The translations under genes were made by a program, and so were the position numbers. Of a stretch of 64,000 nucleotides of DNA, positions 32,581 through 43,574 are shown piece by piece. This DNA comes from Corynespora cassiicola (taxonomy: Eukaryota > Ascomycota > Dothideomycetes > Pleosporales > Corynesporascaceae), in the NCBI GenBank assembly GCA_022059125.1, contig JAEUWY010000019.1, positions 248,001 through 312,000 on the forward strand. The letters run 5' to 3'. The first letter of the stretch is position 1. Each line of letters starts with the position of its first letter. The notes beneath the pieces were generated by a model. It did not search any database, was not told the origin of the DNA, and worked only from the letters and a program-made list of their open reading frames with translations.

Positions 32581-33867
32581 AGAATGAAAAGGGGTTTAAG
32601 AGGGTCGGGGAGGCGAGTGGGGATTTGTATATACATGGGCGAATGTGCGCCAGGAGGGATTGATTTGTGGAATGGTTGTAGGGATATGGGAGGGTAGTAG
32701 TAATGATATTTGTTTCTTTTTGAAGGGGTAAATGTGTGCGGTGATGTGAATGTTGCGTTAAAAAAAAAGGTCCAGGGTGATGGTGGGTTGTGGATGTGAA
32801 AGTGGGGAGAGTTAACACGATGAATTCCATTTTGCTTCTTTGGTGCATTTCTAAAGTTTTGGAGATGTGCTTATGCTTGTGCTTGTGCTAGAGTTGGAAG
32901 TGCGAGGGCATGTGGTGGGTTGATAGTTGGATAAACGAGCGAGACCGGATAAATAGCTAGCTGATGGAATATGGCTATTCAATTGCGCCCCTCCTGTAAC
33001 TTTGTGTCCAAATAGACGAGACTACAGCTCTGATGCGCCATATCTTGTTAACCGAATTGTATCTCTTGGAGCGCCAATCTGGGGCTTAAACTAAATTGAG
33101 ATAAGCAGGCTCATACGCCTTCTTTTCAAAAGCCATCGTCTTGAAAAAAAAAAAATTCAACATCGCCTACAGTACACAAATAGAATCAGGTGGAGGGTAG
33201 AGACCTTGGAAATCCAGCGGTGCTGTTCGCGGAGTAGTATATGTGCGAGATGCAGTTAGGACAAGCCTCTACAGACGCGCAGCAAAATATGTAAAGAAAA
33301 TCCATAAAACAATTAGATTTTGAGATTACAGTCAGGTAGATGACTAATAGGCGCAGCTGCCATAATAGCAGTGAGGAATTTCCAACTACAACCTTTTGAG
33401 TATTCCTTCGAGCCGCTAACCTTTCTATTAATGCCAACTCAGCTGCTTGGCAAGCTCGCCAACCATCGTATTCCGTAGCGTGCTCGCTTCAATGCGTGCA
33501 CACCTTTTCAAGAACATCTTATGCATTACAACAGCTCAGGTATCTTGTCAAAAATATTTAACAACTGTAATCATCAGTCTCGCATAATCTGTTCAGAACC
33601 TCCTCGTCAGCCGTTGAGCTTTACAGGATATTACTGCCCGTGTACAAAAAACCGAGCCATTTGGTACTAACTTGCCTAGATTAGCTGAATACAGATAAAT
33701 TCGGTAGACCGGAGTATAGCGCTTACATTCCAACAGGATTAAATTAAACTCTGCATATACGAATGCATCCCAAATCCGCTCGAGTTTCACAGTTTTAGCT
33801 ATAAGTAACACCAACCCACGGCAGGTCCCAAGTTCAGAGCCATCACGAATTGCAAATTGCCTCCACC
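32581..33867. other. Intergenic, entering a second AT-rich block
   Basis: The first 300 bases are G-rich 3' flank of the hydrophobin gene. From about 33.0 kb composition becomes AT-rich with stops in all frames. A poly-A run (13 A) lies near 33139-33151. No gene is supported. Confidence 0.5.
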
Positions 33868-34639
33868 ATGCATTTCTTCAAAGTTGTCCCTCTTCTTCTC
33901 GTCACTTCGGTGATGGCGTCTCCTGCTCCTGCGCCGATTCCAGCACCGACTCCAGCTCCAGAGCTTCAGAAGCGTGACTGTGCGCAAGACAATTGCATGC
34001 GTGCCATGAAAAATCGACTCCTCACTGCTGTTCCATTCTGTTCTACATACACGACAGAGGCGGCGGCTACAATCCCCACCTGGGTAACAGCACAATGCCA
34101 AAGCAATCCAACACGCGTTTCGAGCGCTTGCAATTGCCTTCAGGTCAGTCCTCCCTTCCTATAGTTTAATGTGCCACTCCTTCTGCAGCACTAACGAGAT
34201 GTACTGGGCAGACCGACACTCTTAAGAAAGTTTATGGACCAGTTGACGGCACCAACTACACCATCTTCAACCAGGCAGTGAACATCAGGAGTCGCCCTGA
34301 CATATCGTGGGACGATCAGTTTAATGAGTGCTTCAATTTCTGCCATTGTACGTTTTCCTAGTTCAATTTTAGCAACGCGGCTTTTCCGGAATACCCTTTT
34401 TAACCAGAAATACATAGCTTATGGCTCCATGTGCCAAACATTTTCCTTTGTGCAGATGGACGGCTTTAATGGCGGCCCTGGTGGACTTTATTTGTGCTAC
34501 ATGTAAGTGGTCGCTACGTGAAAACCACGTCACACACTGCTAAGCAAGATACCGCAGATATACGACTGGGTTCCAGCCTGCCTTTATTGCGTCAGCTACA
34601 AATTGGACAGGCAACGTGGTGTACCAGCGAGGTGGCTAA
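33868..34639 (+). CDS. Secreted Cys-containing protein, candidate effector
   Basis: Four exons, 33868-34143, 34212-34347, 34418-34502 and 34558-34639, give 192 residues. A signal peptide ending in SVMA is followed by a Pro/Ala propeptide and a Kex2 site (ELQKR), then RDCAQDNCMRAMKNRL. The N-terminal Cys module ends in SSACNCLQ, a module found ahead of many fungal secreted domains. The second part (NECFNFCHSYGSMCQTFSF then GGLYLCYIYTTGF) has the spacing of an apple/PAN-like fold, which binds carbohydrate or protein. The exon-3 acceptor is the second of two candidates, since the first would make a stop. It lies in an AT-rich block, where secreted effector genes are common in plant-associated ascomycetes. 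The effector role is an inference. Confidence 0.8.
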
Positions 34640-35269
34640 GATCGACATCTTTTAACATGTTAGAAGGTATTCGAGTGTGGAAATTAAAAATGTTCGCGAT
34701 GAAGGTTTGATTTGGGGGATGTATATAATCAGATTCACACAAGCCCATTCCGATTAGCGTCAATTCACTCGTCTTTCTCCTTTTCCTTCCCTTGACCTAT
34801 GCTAGGTCTGGCTACGCGAGATAAACTGCTACAGTTCCTTCTCTTTTTATGATTCGCTATGAAAAATGCACGTATACTATTCAGCAGACATACTCAGTAC
34901 ACTTAACTAATAGGTGTGTCAAGTCTTAATTTCTTCAGCAGAGGCAAAAACAGTTGATAAGAAACTGAACAAGATACGCCGCCGTTGCTACCAATTCTTT
35001 TTCACCTTGTTCTATTCAAATTGAAACGTTCATCGGTAGATACTTTGTGAATCTAGGCGGTCCTTGGGGCGTCAATCTATTGTATATTTACTTGTGCTAT
35101 TGGAAATCTCATCAGTACCCCTTGTGCTTTTCAATTACATTAATCATAAAAATTGTGCATATACAGTATCACTCATCATATGGAGGACGTGGGCGACTAT
35201 TTAACCCGAAATTATGCCCACCGTCTTTATTGTCCGATATACATCTTGCAAGCGACCTCAGCAACGAAT
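34640..35269. other. AT-rich intergenic
   Basis: AT-rich, with no supported gene. The frame of the next gene is open upstream from about 35153, but the family signature begins just after the ATG at 35270. Confidence 0.5.
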
Positions 35270-36166
35270 ATGACAACCCACTTTCCTTTCCTACGCCTCC
35301 CTGGAGAAATTAGAAATCTTGTCTATGAGTTTGCGCTTTCTGAGCCAAATGGTTTGTTCTATATTCCCTGTTCGTTGGGACGTCTAATCAGTCGACCCTT
35401 AATTTGTCGCAAATACCACAAGTATTTTTCGGGCTCGAGAATAGTTTTATGTGATGGAAATGACCTTGGAACAAATCCGCACTACACTCGAGAGAAGATG
35501 GTAACCACACGCTGTGGAATTGTTATAGCAAACCAACTCCAGTTTGTCAGCAAACAGCTTCGCCATGAGACGAGGGGGATCGGTGCTCGATTCAACAATA
35601 TAACTATTATGGAATATAACGATGAATCGCGGCCGGAGTGTAAGTGGACCTTCTCGGACTTGATAGCGGCGATACCCGAGGCAGAGATCACACATCTTCG
35701 CAAAATCACCGTTAAAGCCTACAATTATTTGGATCCTCGGATTCAGAAAGGAGTACAAAACTCAAACATTAGAACGCTAGACAGTGCAGTAGACTTGCGC
35801 AGGCGCCATCCGAAACTTCGTCTACACATACGTGCGAGAAATTTTGACCCGTATAAAAGGAACGTGTTCCACGATGCAGCCTTGTGGCTAAAGAGGGTTA
35901 GAGGTGATACTTCGTATTTGCTTCGAATTTATAATCCAGAAAAGTCTAGGGGCAAAGTACCTGAGGGATGGTTTGAGACCGCTGGCCTCCAGGAGTTGTT
36001 CGTCCAGGTTCCTGAGAATCTACGCTTATTCCCCAGGTTTTTCCAGTTCGATGAATCGTCGTTCCGGCTTTGCTATGCGAATGCTGATTGGACGTTGGCT
36101 TCCGTGCCCAATGGTTTAGATGGGTTGGTGGAGCTGATGAAGGAGTGGTATGAGCACGGAATATGA
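35270..36166 (+). CDS. LPGEIRN F-box-like family protein (intact homologue of 6550-7347)
   Basis: An intronless frame of 298 residues. It opens MTTHFPFLRLPGEIRNLVYEF, the LPxEIRNxIY signature at the usual distance from the start. It then has NQLQFVSKQLRHETRG, HLRKITVKAYNYLD and a C-terminal LMKEWYEHGI. The broken gene at 6550-7347 aligns along its whole length, so the two are paralogues about 28 kb apart in opposite orientation, both inside AT-rich blocks. Earlier in-frame Met codons exist but precede the family signature by nearly 40 residues with no conserved sequence. Function unknown; an F-box-like adaptor role is the family guess. Confidence 0.75.
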   Translation: MTTHFPFLRLPGEIRNLVYEFALSEPNGLFYIPCSLGRLISRPLICRKYHKYFSGSRIVLCDGNDLGTNPHYTREKMVTTRCGIVIANQLQFVSKQLRHETRGIGARFNNITIMEYNDESRPECKWTFSDLIAAIPEAEITHLRKITVKAYNYLDPRIQKGVQNSNIRTLDSAVDLRRRHPKLRLHIRARNFDPYKRNVFHDAALWLKRVRGDTSYLLRIYNPEKSRGKVPEGWFETAGLQELFVQVPENLRLFPRFFQFDESSFRLCYANADWTLASVPNGLDGLVELMKEWYEHGI

Positions 36167-39100
36167 ACATGGTGTCATCCTAGCGGTATTGCGGGAGCCC
36201 ACTTTAGGTAAATGAATGCAACTTGCCTGCCTATTCAAGAAAGCCTAATCATCAGTTTGCAGGCGAGCGCTAGATGGTCTCCATCAATAAACAGGCCAAC
36301 AATGTCATGAGAAGGGTTGAACACATTTAAAACTGTGAAATCGATTAAATTATAAAACGTTCGACCATTCTGTCTCATCGTAATAAGATGCCGATTAAGT
36401 TTTTTGCAGTTGCAAGGGTTTCAGTATACATCAAGATGTGCAAGGCGATGGTGTCAGTTGCCGGAGTAGTATCCGATGTATCAAAACGGGGGAAAACCAA
36501 AAAAAATATAGTGCGTTCCTTTCGCACGACACCCCTTACAACGACTAGAATTAATTTGACTGGAAGTACCTATTCCTTGGTGTGTCTGCATAATGACATT
36601 GTCAACTATTGAAAACATCTTGAATGACTTGAGCATAGTGTTAGCACGTCGAATGTGCAACGATCTCCTACGTGAAACAGAATCGTATAAGCTATCCACC
36701 ATTTAATTACTGAGATGTTAATTGTACGACAAAGAGTACACAGACGTATAAATCCAATGAAAAAGTCTCCATCGATTCATGCAATCACAGCTAAACTTAT
36801 CCCCACAATTGGCATCCTCGCCCAAAACCTCAAACATCTTGGACGACAAAAAATGTTTATACGCGACTTAGTGAGGAATCTAGTCCATAGGAGTGCACAC
36901 CCCGCATCAGGGCTGGCACATACCAGTAACCAGGAGCAACGCACTTGCCCATCCTTTTATTCCCGGACCCCCCTCCCATCAGCACCTCCCCCATCGCATC
37001 AACCACAAAATCGTACCCTCGATCAGGTAACTCAGAAATACCACCCCCTCGGCTACGAACCCAGCGATCTCGTATCGCGCATGCACCTGCATCACCAGCC
37101 CCGACCCGAACCGACCCCGCCCCCAACCCCACACGCCCCTCCATTGCCGAGCAATGATCTTCAACCCACCACCCACCACCATGGCCCCCAGCACAACCTC
37201 CTCACACCAGCGCAGCTTCCCTTCCCCTTTCCATTTCCGTCTCCTTTCCCCACTTTATCTCACTCACAGCTAGCGGCCCTACCTACGTACCGCAGTATAC
37301 CCGCCCGTCCCCACACTCCCCCCCCCCCCCCCCATCCCTCCCAATCTTTCCAGATCCGGCAATCCGCACCACAAAAGTGTAGATTGCAGCAAAGGTGGGG
37401 AATCGCGTGCTGGGCGGCCAATCGAAGACCGATCGCTCGGTCGCCGCAATCTGTCCTTGGGCTGGGCAACTTGCTAGGCTGTTGGTCCGATTCCTGGGCC
37501 TCCCCCCTGTCCCGTTTTGGGTCTTTGGGCCATGGTGGGTCGCCCGTTTGTGTGCTTTGTTTGTGGCGTGCTTCCTCCCCTGAGAGGAGAGTACTGGACA
37601 ATCTGATCGTGCTTGGGTTGGGCTGGAGTGGGCTCGGGGGACTCGGTGGAGGAGTGTACCGTGGTATGGTATGCACACGCGCACGCGCACGCGCACGCAC
37701 GGGAGTGTGCGGGGGGGAGGGGGTGGAAGGGGGAGGGGTGGTGTAGTTCACGTGGGGACGGGCGGGCGGTGGGATGGCTGGGTAGGTGTACAGGTAGAGG
37801 AGTAGAAGGTAGGGTGATTTGATGGCCCCCCTCCGACGAACAAATCCCACAGATCGAATTGCGACTTCAAGGCCCTTTTTTTTCCGGGCAGTCCGGTTTG
37901 TGTGCTGCTCGCTCACATCTGGTCGGGGGGATTTGCGCCCTGCAGGGGTTGGGTGGGGACTAGCCGAAGTTTATGGCCTGGGGGGCGGATCCTGCGACTG
38001 GGGCTAGGGTTTGGGGTTGTGGGGGAGGGGGGGGTGCGGTTTGGAGGGTAGAAAGGGGCTTTGGGGTGGGGAGGGATTGGCTATGATTTTTGGGGGTGGA
38101 AGTGGAACTGCTGTAGCTGGTGGTGGCAAAAGTAGAGGTCGCCTTTTTCATAGATGAATGAAGCATGGTTGTTGTTCGGAAATTCATCATGAATAGTTCT
38201 TTCTCTTAGATCTGTAGGAATTTCGATAACCTCGGTACAGTCGAAAAATCCCTAGACGCTGCCATATTTGATCGTCGTAGATTTTCCAAGTCATTGGAGT
38301 GCTCAATCGGATGCCACCGCTCAGTCTTGGGACGAAAAAAGGTCGCCGAGGATGCTGGATAGAGGGTAAAGATGTTGAAAAAAAGTGGGCGGCCGGGCCT
38401 AGCCAAAGGTCGAGTGTTTCAATCGTTTCTAGCAAAATAATAGTCCATGGGGCCTACTCGCAACAGTGATTGCGCAAAGAGACGGTTGTCGCCATCACTG
38501 ACAGCTCGCATTCTGCAGCCATGACACTCCTGGTGTGAATCTTCACTCGGCTCCTAGGTCATCTGAATGGAAATAACCTATCGCAAGCCGTGTATCCCGT
38601 GATATGGAGATGATGTGCATCACGCTGGTTCCCACTGACAACCAGTGATAGGAAATGTCCCCACTGCTCGACTAACCTCGACTTCTTGTCACATCCGAGG
38701 CTCCCGAACGTGACTTGTACAGGGTGGATAATTCAGCAGTGCACCAAGTCGTTGGTACGACGGCTAGAGCAAAGATCTATGCAGCTTCTACCAAGCACAT
38801 CAGCCAGTCGCGCCGCGAGACTCTGGTACGCTTGTGCTGCTAGTAGGTCGACTGCTACCCGCGGAGATAACGCGGCCACAAGTCTGAACCACAGATTTGT
38901 AGGGCGGAAAATTTGCTTTTGGCGGGCCAGCCACCAACAGCTCAAGTCGAAGATTATTTATTATCCTACAATCGCCCGAGCCAGTCGACACATGATAGTC
39001 TTCTACTCAGATCAGGGACGAGTCGCACTAGCGTAGGCTGGACTGGCCGGTTTGAGAAGGTGTTGATTCTTGAGATTGGGGATATTGTTGTATTTTGATT

Positions 39101-40817
39101 CTGGCCTATGGCTGTCGCTTTTGAAGCGTCTCTGGAAGCACTCGCGGCATGAACCAAAACTTCGTCCATATAGTCGAGAACGATGGAATTCTTATACCTT
39201 TAAAAGCACGTGCTGATCTACGGGGTCTCCAGGGTGGTAGAGAACAGCGAAGCTCGGCTCTCTGTGGTGTATTAGCCTATTCGTGTGCTGGTGGGAGTTG
39301 ATGGACGAACTGACTCGGCAGCGTGACTGGCATGTCAAGGGTTCCAGATGTTACTGTAGTGTTCGATAAGATCCCGCAGATCATCAGAAGTGATGGCTCC
39401 GCGCGAGCTTGTGATTTTTTGGATGATGAAATCATGATTGTGAGTCTGGAGAATGTAAAGGATGCATGACAGGCAGTGCAGATCCGATAAACAGCGTAAT
39501 CATGGCGACTCCACCCACCTTCCCCATGACACATCTGAAAATAGCAGCTCGCACTATTGCTGGCAGAAGTTTTGGCGCTTAAAGGTCCGTCGATGGTTCA
39601 TGCTCGCAGTGACAGCTGGTGGTGTAGTGGGATTGGCGCGGAACTTCCCTCAGACCAGCCGGACCGACTAGCCAAATGCGCACTAACGCGCCGTCCCGTA
39701 CTCGGAGAGTCGAGACGCACCAGACTCTCGATAGCACCATGCCCAACCACGGATCCGCCTGTATTGGAGGCCAGCGCTCAGCTCGAGCTGACCCGACCCT
39801 CCCCTTGACTGCAAGCCCTCGGTCGGAGCCTCTCCTGGTGACGTGGACCTGACACGGCCATGGAGTCGGAAGCGCACGGCAGACAACCTTATGGCAACTT
39901 CCAGCCCATCTCTGTGGCCCAACACGTGATGGCTCCCTCAACACACGGCCTGTATGCCGTCTGCAGGCCGCTCACCGCGAGCGTGGGATGGGGGCGGCCG
40001 GCAAGACGTGTCGTGGGCCGCCCACCGTTTCCAGTCTGCAGCCTGCGGCGCCACCAGCTCGACAAGGCGACGCGAGACATGGCGACAGAGAGCGTTTTCA
40101 CCCACCAGAGACAATACCGCCTGCAGTAGTCGACGATCGCAGCCGTCTTGCAGGACCAGCAAAGTGGAGCCGAACGCCGATCATGGGGATGCGCTCTCGG
40201 CTGAAGCGTCCACTCCCTTGCGTTGGCTCGACTCCAAACCGCCATCGTCCTGCTCGGTATCTCCTCATTTCCGCATCCGCATCCGCCTCCGCTGACCCAG
40301 AGACTCTCAACAAGAGATGTTGTGGACTGGCTTTGCGGGCACACGCGTCGGCGAAGGCGACACAGAGCGGCTAGCCTGCCATGTTCCCAGAGGGACTCGA
40401 CGGGAGGACTAGCACTGACGGCATCGCGCAATGGGACGAGTCCCGCGCCGGTCGATCGAATCATTAATTCGAAAATACTAACAAGTCGACCTGTCTGCTG
40501 ACGGCCGGTCGTCCTCCGCTAAGCCCGTTCCGCGTTTGAGGCACTGGCAGAGTTCTCGATGTCACCAGGAACCATGAGGCGCCGCAGACTAGCTCCAATG
40601 GTCTTGTATTATGCAGCGCCACTAATTGGGACTGGACCTGTCGGCCCTGTACCACCGCGACGGCCTGGCTCTTGTATTCATGCCTCGCCCTCGCTTTTTG
40701 TCTTTCGATTTCGATTTCGATTGCCTGGCATGTGTTTCAACTCTCAAAGTGCTGATTGTCACCCTTTTCTACCGGACAGCGACCCATACGCATCGCAACG
40801 ACACTTTTGCCTCCACC
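36167..40817. other. Long region without a supported gene
   Basis: About 4.6 kb. The left part (to about 36.9 kb) is AT-rich; the rest is GC-rich. It contains a run of 16 C (37318-37333) and a (GCGCAC)n-like run near 37676-37697. Two overlapping low-complexity frames exist (36715-37746 plus, 37260-37916 minus); neither has a recognisable domain and both are driven by C/P-rich composition. A minus-strand stretch near 36860-37200 has fragments that look protein-like in alternating frames and may be a decayed gene. Minus-strand frames at 37960-38435 could form a small gene but no splice pattern was settled. Confidence 0.45.
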
Positions 40818-42275
40818 ATGATTCTCCCCCGTGAGGTGAGGGTCGGGGGCGTCGAGGTTGACATTAGCAGCTTCGACTTTAGCGACCACTCGTCCAATGT
40901 CCCGAGCGTCAAGACGGCCAACGCCATTCTCATTGTGCTCGTCAGCTGTTTTGTCGGCCTGCGCGTCTTTGTGCGCTTGTTCATTGTCCGCAAGATCTTC
41001 CTTGACGACAGTGAGTTTGCCAGATTGTCGGGTGGCCAGCAGCCGTTGACGTTTCCGACAGTCCTCATTCTAGCCGCAGCCGTCTTTACCATTACGCTAG
41101 CTGCAGTGTGCATAGCAGGTAGGGGAAATCATGTCCAACGCACCCATGACATTCACTAACATGTCCAGCTACAAACCATGGGCTGGGAACCCACGTGTGG
41201 CTGCTCCCCCCGGCGGATGCCTTTGACATTGCAAAGAGCTGCATCCAGGTGAGACTCTTCTTCCACAGAAACCGCCTTGGCTGACGACATGCAGTATCTA
41301 TTTGTGTGTCAGGTGTTTTATGCTTGCGCCATTGCCTTTACCAAGATTGCCATAATCGCCTCATATCTGCGATTCGTGGCAGACGGCAAGTTTCGCATGG
41401 CCATGTGGGCGACATCGTTTGTGATTATCGGCCTCTGGTTCACAGGTCAGCCAACTCGTCCATGCGTATGGACATCACCTAACGGAACCAGGCGTCTTCG
41501 TCACAATCTTCCAGTGCACGCCAGTTACGGGCGCATGGGACTTTACCAACACTGACAAAAAGTGCCTCAACTACATCAAGTACCTCTACGCCAGCTCTTC
41601 GCTGACAGTGGCGACCGATATTGTCCTTTGCATCGTTCCTTGGCCGTACCTGTGGAGGCTGCACATGCCCTTGAAGCAGCGGATCATTCTATGTTTATTA
41701 TTTGGCGGCGGAGCTGGGTGAGTGACTATAGCCTCGAAAAGGGTTGCGCTAACAAGACCAGCGCCTGCGTGGCCAGCATCGTTCGCATTTCCAAGTTGCA
41801 CACACTGCAGAGCATGGATATAACTTGTAAGTCAATGACATGTGTGTCGGGGGCCTGACCATTCCACCGATCGGACAATACGAGCAATGGCATCACCTCA
41901 AGCTAACACTCTGCAGATCAATGCGTGCCGTGCCTGAATCTCTCCGTGATTGAGTGCAGCCTGGGAATCATCTGTGTCAGTATACCGCCACTCCGACCGC
42001 TTGCAGCGCGGCTCTTCCCCCAGTCTCTGCGCAGCAAAGGATCGTCGTCGGGCAAGTCTCCACTCGGTAGCCTCTCCTTTAGCAAACGATCAGGCCCGTC
42101 GAATCGCGACTCCAGGAACCAGCTCGAGCATGGGCGCAACGCAAACACGTATGGGGAAGAAAGCAGCGAAGAGTTGACTAGCCTGGGCCAGACGACTACA
42201 GCGGCAGCCTGTTCGCCTACCGACGAGGAAAAGATGAACGAGGAATCGCGCCCATCGCGCGAAGATGATAGCTAG
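40818..42275 (+). CDS. Pth11-like seven-helix receptor (fungal rhodopsin-domain membrane protein)
   Basis: Seven exons: 40818-41010, 41062-41118, 41169-41248, 41295-41445, 41492-41717, 41762-41826 and 41917-42275. All phases agree and the protein is 376 residues with seven membrane helices. Family signatures are RVFVRLFIVRKIFLDDILIL, the loop ATNHGLGTHVWLLP, KIAIIASYLRF, FQCTPVTGAWDF, LTVATDIVLCIVPWPYLW and LNLSVIECSLGIICVSIPPL. The loop after helix 3 has the conserved HGLGTHVW. The C-terminal tail is Ser- and Glu-rich and cytoplasmic. There is no N-terminal CFEM domain, so it belongs to the non-CFEM branch. Such proteins act as surface sensors; Pth11 in the rice blast fungus is the named example. 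The ligand is unknown. Confidence 0.9.
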
Positions 42276-43211
42276 CGTCCTGTTTTTTCTCTATACGCCT
42301 TGCTCAGCTCAGAGGATTTTCGGCGACTGGCCACAACTTTATCCGCATGCGGCATTCGGTCGGGCCGACTCTCTATTACCCGCAAAGGGCAAAAGCGATG
42401 CAGATACTGCACCGGCCCCCAAGCCCCGAAGCCCCAAAGACCCAAAGACTTCATGGACGATTCCTCGATTCATCTCCGCCCACCGACCGCCCGTCTATTG
42501 CCCTCGGGCTGAGGGTATCAATGTGTTCTGAAATGCGTCGTGCATGTCAGGGCATACTAACACTCTTAGCCCCAGGGGAATAGGCGGGCGGCCAGTGTGT
42601 GGAGATGAAGGGCGCGAGGCTGGCTGGAGCTTACTCTTACGCTTTCTCTGCTCTGTTTACTTTACACGGGCGGGCCGTGCGTGCAGGGCTCAAGCTCCGA
42701 GGGACCAAAAGGCTTGTTCTCGCGCCCCAGCTACGAGGCGCCAAGCTCGTGCTTAAATGAGCCAAGGGTACAGCCACGTCCATCGCGCGCGACCTGGTTG
42801 GATGCCGGGCCTGCGACGTCACCGCCCTTATGCGGGCGCAGGACCAAAGAGGCGGCGGGCGGCCTGCTGGCCTGCTGGCCTGACGGGCACAACACAGCCC
42901 GGCTGGTAAGCGAGTTGACCGGCAGCGGCCTGAGGTCATGATTCGGGGCCTCGTGTTGGAGGGGTATATATGCCCTGTGTCTCGCTGCGAGAATGCAACC
43001 CATCATCACAGTACAGTACACCGCACACCACGGTCACAACGTCGCACACCAAACCGCGTCCCTGTCTTCTCGTACCACAAAGTCGTACAAAGAGTCACGC
43101 ACTTAAAGGCGAAACTCGATCATCTTATTGCCTAGGACAACGACAACGACACCACCCCTGTCCCGAATACACGACATCACCTTTCTACCACAAGTTCAGC
43201 TACACGAGAAG
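42276..43211. other. Intergenic and promoter of the GPI-type surface protein
   Basis: No gene is supported. A TATATA element near 42965-42971 lies about 245 bp upstream of the next ATG and is followed by a long C/A-rich leader. Confidence 0.5.
42965..42971 (+). promoter_or_regulatory. Probable TATA box of the small GPI-type protein gene
   Basis: GTATATA sits about 245 bp upstream of the ATG at 43212, with a long unstructured C/A-rich leader between. The spacing suggests a leader of roughly 200 nt. Confidence 0.45.
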
Positions 43212-43574
43212 ATGAAGTTCACAACATCAACATCCTTCCTCCTCCTCTCCCTCTCCTCACTCTCCCTCGCCACACCCGCGCCAAACGCAGCACCTGCGGC
43301 GCTGGAACCCATCAAAGCATCCACCCACGCCCAGCTCGACGCCGCGCTCGCTGCTCGCGCCGCTGTGCCAGAGGCACACGCCGAGGCCAACGCGCAACCA
43401 GAGGTGGAAGCTAGGACGGCAGGCGTGGTCCTCGAGGGCCGCGCAAAGAAACCGAAGACGGGCAGCGGAGGGAGCGGTAACAGCACTGAGGGGGCTGCGG
43501 GAGTGATGGGGAGGCCGAGTATTCTGGCGATGGAGGTGGGAGCTTTGGGGTTGGGGGTTTGGCTTTGGGGGTAG
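43212..43574 (+). CDS. Small secreted, probably GPI-anchored Ala-rich protein
   Basis: A single-exon frame of 120 residues. It has a signal peptide (FLLLSLSSLSLATPAP), an Ala/Glu-rich mature part without Cys, a basic stretch (GRAKKPKTG), a Gly/Ser/Asn segment with one N-glycosylation site (GSGNSTEG) and a hydrophobic C-terminus (LAMEVGALGLGVWLWG). The last two features are what a GPI attachment site needs. It is likely a wall or membrane surface protein of unknown function. The reading frame is open upstream, but 43212 is the first Met followed by a good signal peptide. Confidence 0.75.
   Translation: MKFTTSTSFLLLSLSSLSLATPAPNAAPAALEPIKASTHAQLDAALAARAAVPEAHAEANAQPEVEARTAGVVLEGRAKKPKTGSGGSGNSTEGAAGVMGRPSILAMEVGALGLGVWLWG

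Noticed and set aside
33186..33437. 83-codon minus-strand frame in the AT-rich block
   Set aside because: Hydrophobic and Cys-containing but without a leader, domain or neighbours. Such frames arise by chance in AT-rich DNA.
36715..37746. 343-codon plus-strand frame and overlapping 218-codon minus-strand frame
   Set aside because: Both are low-complexity, driven by C- and CA-rich DNA including a 16-C run. No domain, no splice logic, and they overlap each other.
39889..40464. 191-codon minus-strand frame
   Set aside because: Composition is Arg/Ser/Trp/Cys-rich without any motif, and it overlaps several plus-strand frames of similar quality.
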